This document shows, piece by piece, positions 13,398-15,393 of a DNA stretch of 15,393 nucleotides. Where the stretch lies: assembly GCA_947311815.1 (NCBI GenBank), contig CAMZMA010000125.1, forward strand, positions 1 to 15,393, written 5' to 3'. Under the pieces are notes generated by a model, which ran no database searches, was not told the origin of the DNA, and saw only the letters and a program-made list of their open reading frames with translations. The stretch is from an uncultured Flavobacteriaceae bacterium. Its GTDB lineage: Bacteria > Bacteroidota > Bacteroidia > Flavobacteriales > Flavobacteriaceae. Both the position numbers and the translations under genes were made by a program. How positions within the stretch are numbered: position 1 is the stretch's first letter; each line of letters opens with the position of its first letter.

Positions 13398-15308
13398 ATG
13401 TTAGATAATAATGAAAACCTTGAAACATCAGGAGTAGAAAAGCAATCAGAAATTACTAAAGAAACCATCAAAGAAGTAGTAGAAACTACTGAAGATGCAA
13501 ACGTAGAAAATGCTAAAAATGAAGCAGATGAAACGGATGAAGCTGTAGAAGCTGTAGAAAAAGAGGTTGCAGAAGAAGCAGAAAAACCTGAAGAAAAACC
13601 AGAAACTCCAGAGGTAGATTACGGGGCATTAGATTTAGATAACTTGGTTGTTGAATTAGAAAAGTTACTTAAAAATAATCCTGTACAGCGAATAAAAAAG
13701 CAAGTTGAAGGAATTAAAAGTGCTTTTAATCAGAAATTTGGAGCTTTGTTAGCCGAAAAAAAAGAAGCCTTTTTAGCAGATGGAGGTAATTCAATCGACT
13801 TTCAGTTTTCAAGTCCTGTAAAACAATCTTATAATAAGTTATTATCAGAATACAAACAAAAAAGAGACGCGCATTACAAAGATTTAGAAAAGCAATTATC
13901 AGAAAATTTAGAGAAACGTTTACAAGTAATTACTGAATTAAAAGAATTAATTGCTGATGCAGATGCTAAAACGATGTACAAAAGTTTTAGAGAGTTGCAA
14001 GATAAATGGCGCGCAATTGGGCCTGTTTCTAAAACAAGATATAATGATACTTGGAAAACCTATCATCATCATGTAGAGCGTTTTTACGATTTATTGCATT
14101 TAAGTAATGATTTTAGAGAATTAGATTTTAAGCACAATTTAGAAGAAAAAATAAAAATTGTAGAAAAAGCAGAAGCACTTTCTACCCATGAAGATGTAAA
14201 TGTAGCCTTTAAAGAACTACAAGAATTACATAAATTGTGGAAAGAAGATATTGGGCCTGTAGCTAGAGAAATGCGTGAAGAAATTTGGCAAAAATTTAGT
14301 GCTGCAACAAAGAAAATTCACGATAGAAGACATGATTATTTTAGAGCTTTAAAGTCTAAATTTCAGGAGATTATAGAAGCTAAGTTAATTGTGGTTCAAA
14401 AAATTGAAGATTTTGATACATCTAATAATAAGACAAGAAGCGATTGGCAAAAAAGCATCAAAGCTATTGAAGAGTTAAGACAGCAATACTTTAAAGCAGG
14501 TAAGTTGCCATATTCTAAAAGTGAAGAAGTTTGGCAAAAATTTAAAAATGCTACAAAAAACTTTAATCAAGCTAAAAATACATTTTATAAAAGTCAAAAA
14601 GGAGAGCAGCAAACCAATTTAAAAAAGAAATTAGAACTGATTGCGTTTGCAGAATCTTTAAAAGATAGTGATGATTTTGAAATGGCAACCAATGCGATGA
14701 AAAAAGTGCAAGCAGATTGGAAAAAAATTGGGCATGTACCACGTAAATTTTCTGATGATATTTGGAACCGTTTTAAAGGAGCGTGTAATCATTATTTTGA
14801 TAGATTACATGAAAATAAAAACGCTATTAGTAAAGAGCAACAAGACATTATAGATGCTAAAAAAGAATTTTTAACATCTTTAAAAACTGTTGAAAACGCT
14901 ACTTTAGAAAACATTAAAGAATTTATTTCTAATTGGCAAGGTTTAGGACAGACTCCTAGAAATGTACGTCATTTAGAAGGGAAGTTTAACAAGCAGATAG
15001 ATAAAATGTTAGAACAATTATCTTTAAGTAAAGAAGAAATTGCCCTGTTAAAATTCAGAAATGTTATTGATAGTGCTTTAGCTCAGAAAGACTACCGAAA
15101 AATAGATTCAGAGCAACTGTTTTTACGTAAAAAAATAGACGAAACAGTTAGAGAAATGCAGCAGTTAGAAAACAATTTAAGTTTTATATCAAACGCAACG
15201 GCAGATAATCCGTTAGTTCAAAATGTTAGAAATCAAATAGATAAATTTAAAGAAGACTTAGATATTTGGCAAGTAAAATTAAATTATTTGAAAAAATTAA
15301 ACTATTAA
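13398..15308 (+). CDS. DUF349 multi-repeat protein
   Basis: A 636-residue, highly helical cytoplasmic protein. Residues 1-75 are a low-complexity glutamate-rich acidic tail, followed by a helical region (77-190). Five DUF349 repeats can be discerned near 197-231, 270-317, 352-398, 433-472 and 507-540, each with a W-k-iG-----------W/F-F--A---F pattern, for example DKWRAIGPVSKTRYNDTWKT, ADWKKIGHVPRKFSDDIWNR and NWQGLGQTPRNVRHLEGKF. A C-terminal coiled-coil-like helix (545-636) ends the protein. The family has no firmly established biochemical role; a nucleic-acid-associated role has been suggested for relatives, but I cannot confirm that here. It follows aroE, has its own promoter, and ends before a strong terminator. 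Its last 15 codons are repeated in inverted orientation at the right edge of the window. Confidence 0.9.
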   Translation: MLDNNENLETSGVEKQSEITKETIKEVVETTEDANVENAKNEADETDEAVEAVEKEVAEEAEKPEEKPETPEVDYGALDLDNLVVELEKLLKNNPVQRIKKQVEGIKSAFNQKFGALLAEKKEAFLADGGNSIDFQFSSPVKQSYNKLLSEYKQKRDAHYKDLEKQLSENLEKRLQVITELKELIADADAKTMYKSFRELQDKWRAIGPVSKTRYNDTWKTYHHHVERFYDLLHLSNDFRELDFKHNLEEKIKIVEKAEALSTHEDVNVAFKELQELHKLWKEDIGPVAREMREEIWQKFSAATKKIHDRRHDYFRALKSKFQEIIEAKLIVVQKIEDFDTSNNKTRSDWQKSIKAIEELRQQYFKAGKLPYSKSEEVWQKFKNATKNFNQAKNTFYKSQKGEQQTNLKKKLELIAFAESLKDSDDFEMATNAMKKVQADWKKIGHVPRKFSDDIWNRFKGACNHYFDRLHENKNAISKEQQDIIDAKKEFLTSLKTVENATLENIKEFISNWQGLGQTPRNVRHLEGKFNKQIDKMLEQLSLSKEEIALLKFRNVIDSALAQKDYRKIDSEQLFLRKKIDETVREMQQLENNLSFISNATADNPLVQNVRNQIDKFKEDLDIWQVKLNYLKKLNY

Positions 15309-15393
15309 TTATAAAAAAAACCTCGCAATTGCGAGGTTTTTTTTATAATTAATAGTTTAATTTTTTCAAATAATTTAATTTTACTTGCCAAAT
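15264..15393. repeat. 130-bp perfect palindrome reaching the window edge
   Basis: Bases 15329-15393 are the exact reverse complement of 15264-15328, with no spacer and no mismatch over 65 bases. The left arm holds the last 45 bases of the DUF349 coding region, the 12 bases after it and half of the terminator stem. The right arm would code for the same C-terminus on the opposite strand. The symmetry continues to the last base, so the true extent is unknown. A fold-back read or contig-end artefact is the leading explanation. Confidence 0.95.
15313..15344. terminator. Strong bidirectional intrinsic terminator
   Basis: A perfect 8-bp stem CCTCGCAA/TTGCGAGG (15321-15336) is preceded by eight A and followed by eight T, five bases after the DUF349 stop codon. 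It is the classical rho-independent layout in both directions. In RNA the central AATT would form the loop of a CCTCGC/GCGAGG stem. It is also the centre of the larger palindrome. Confidence 0.9.

Overview
The window is AT-rich chromosomal DNA from a member of the Bacteroidota, most likely a marine-type Flavobacteriaceae (Polaribacter/Tenacibaculum-like; the genus is a guess). The grounds are a type IX secretion (T9SS) sorting domain, promoters of the TTTG-N19..21-TAnnTTTG type, weak Shine-Dalgarno signals, and a gene set typical of that family (DUF349 protein, paired DUF368 proteins, PadR/PspC/GIN-domain operon, PyrR-PyrB). There are no rRNA or tRNA genes, no CRISPR array, no insertion sequence and no recognisable phage or toxin genes. 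Most of it is core genome.

Layout. (1) 154-3458, minus strand: an envelope-associated operon transcribed as DUF4870 membrane protein, PadR repressor, PspC-domain membrane protein, GIN-domain lipoprotein. One good promoter lies upstream and a hairpin terminator at the end. (2) 3693-5592, plus strand: a DUF4442 hotdog protein, a small lipoprotein of unknown function, and a TIGR00266/AIM24-family protein, with a degraded dispersed repeat before the last gene. (3) 5732-8796, minus strand: a tightly packed operon pyrR, pyrB, a STAS-like small protein, a mini-protein that is little more than a signal peptide plus a T9SS sorting domain, and ribonuclease Z. It has a near-perfect promoter with a dyad in the leader. 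(4) 8797-9165: divergent intergenic region holding a perfect 16-bp inverted repeat that looks like a dispersed element. (5) 9166-13316, plus strand: a 12-repeat TPR protein, two adjacent DUF368 membrane proteins, and shikimate dehydrogenase aroE, which overlaps the second DUF368 gene. (6) 13398-15308, plus strand: a DUF349 multi-repeat protein with its own promoter and a strong terminator.

How the genes fit together: region 1 looks like a self-regulated envelope module (repressor, PspC-type sensor/effector, surface lipoprotein). Region 3 combines pyrimidine synthesis and its regulator with tRNA 3'-end processing and two poorly understood small proteins. Region 5 pairs likely undecaprenyl-phosphate recycling transporters with the shikimate pathway.

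The most striking structural feature is at the right edge. The last 130 bases form a perfect palindrome (two 65-base arms, no spacer) centred on the terminator, so the end of the DUF349 gene is repeated in inverted orientation up to the last base. A fold-back or contig-end assembly artefact is the likeliest cause, but a real inverted duplication cannot be excluded from the sequence alone. I did not find a clearly new multi-gene system. The best biological leads are the cargo-less T9SS domain protein, the asymmetric DUF368 pair, and the candidate control elements upstream of pyrR and of the PadR operon.
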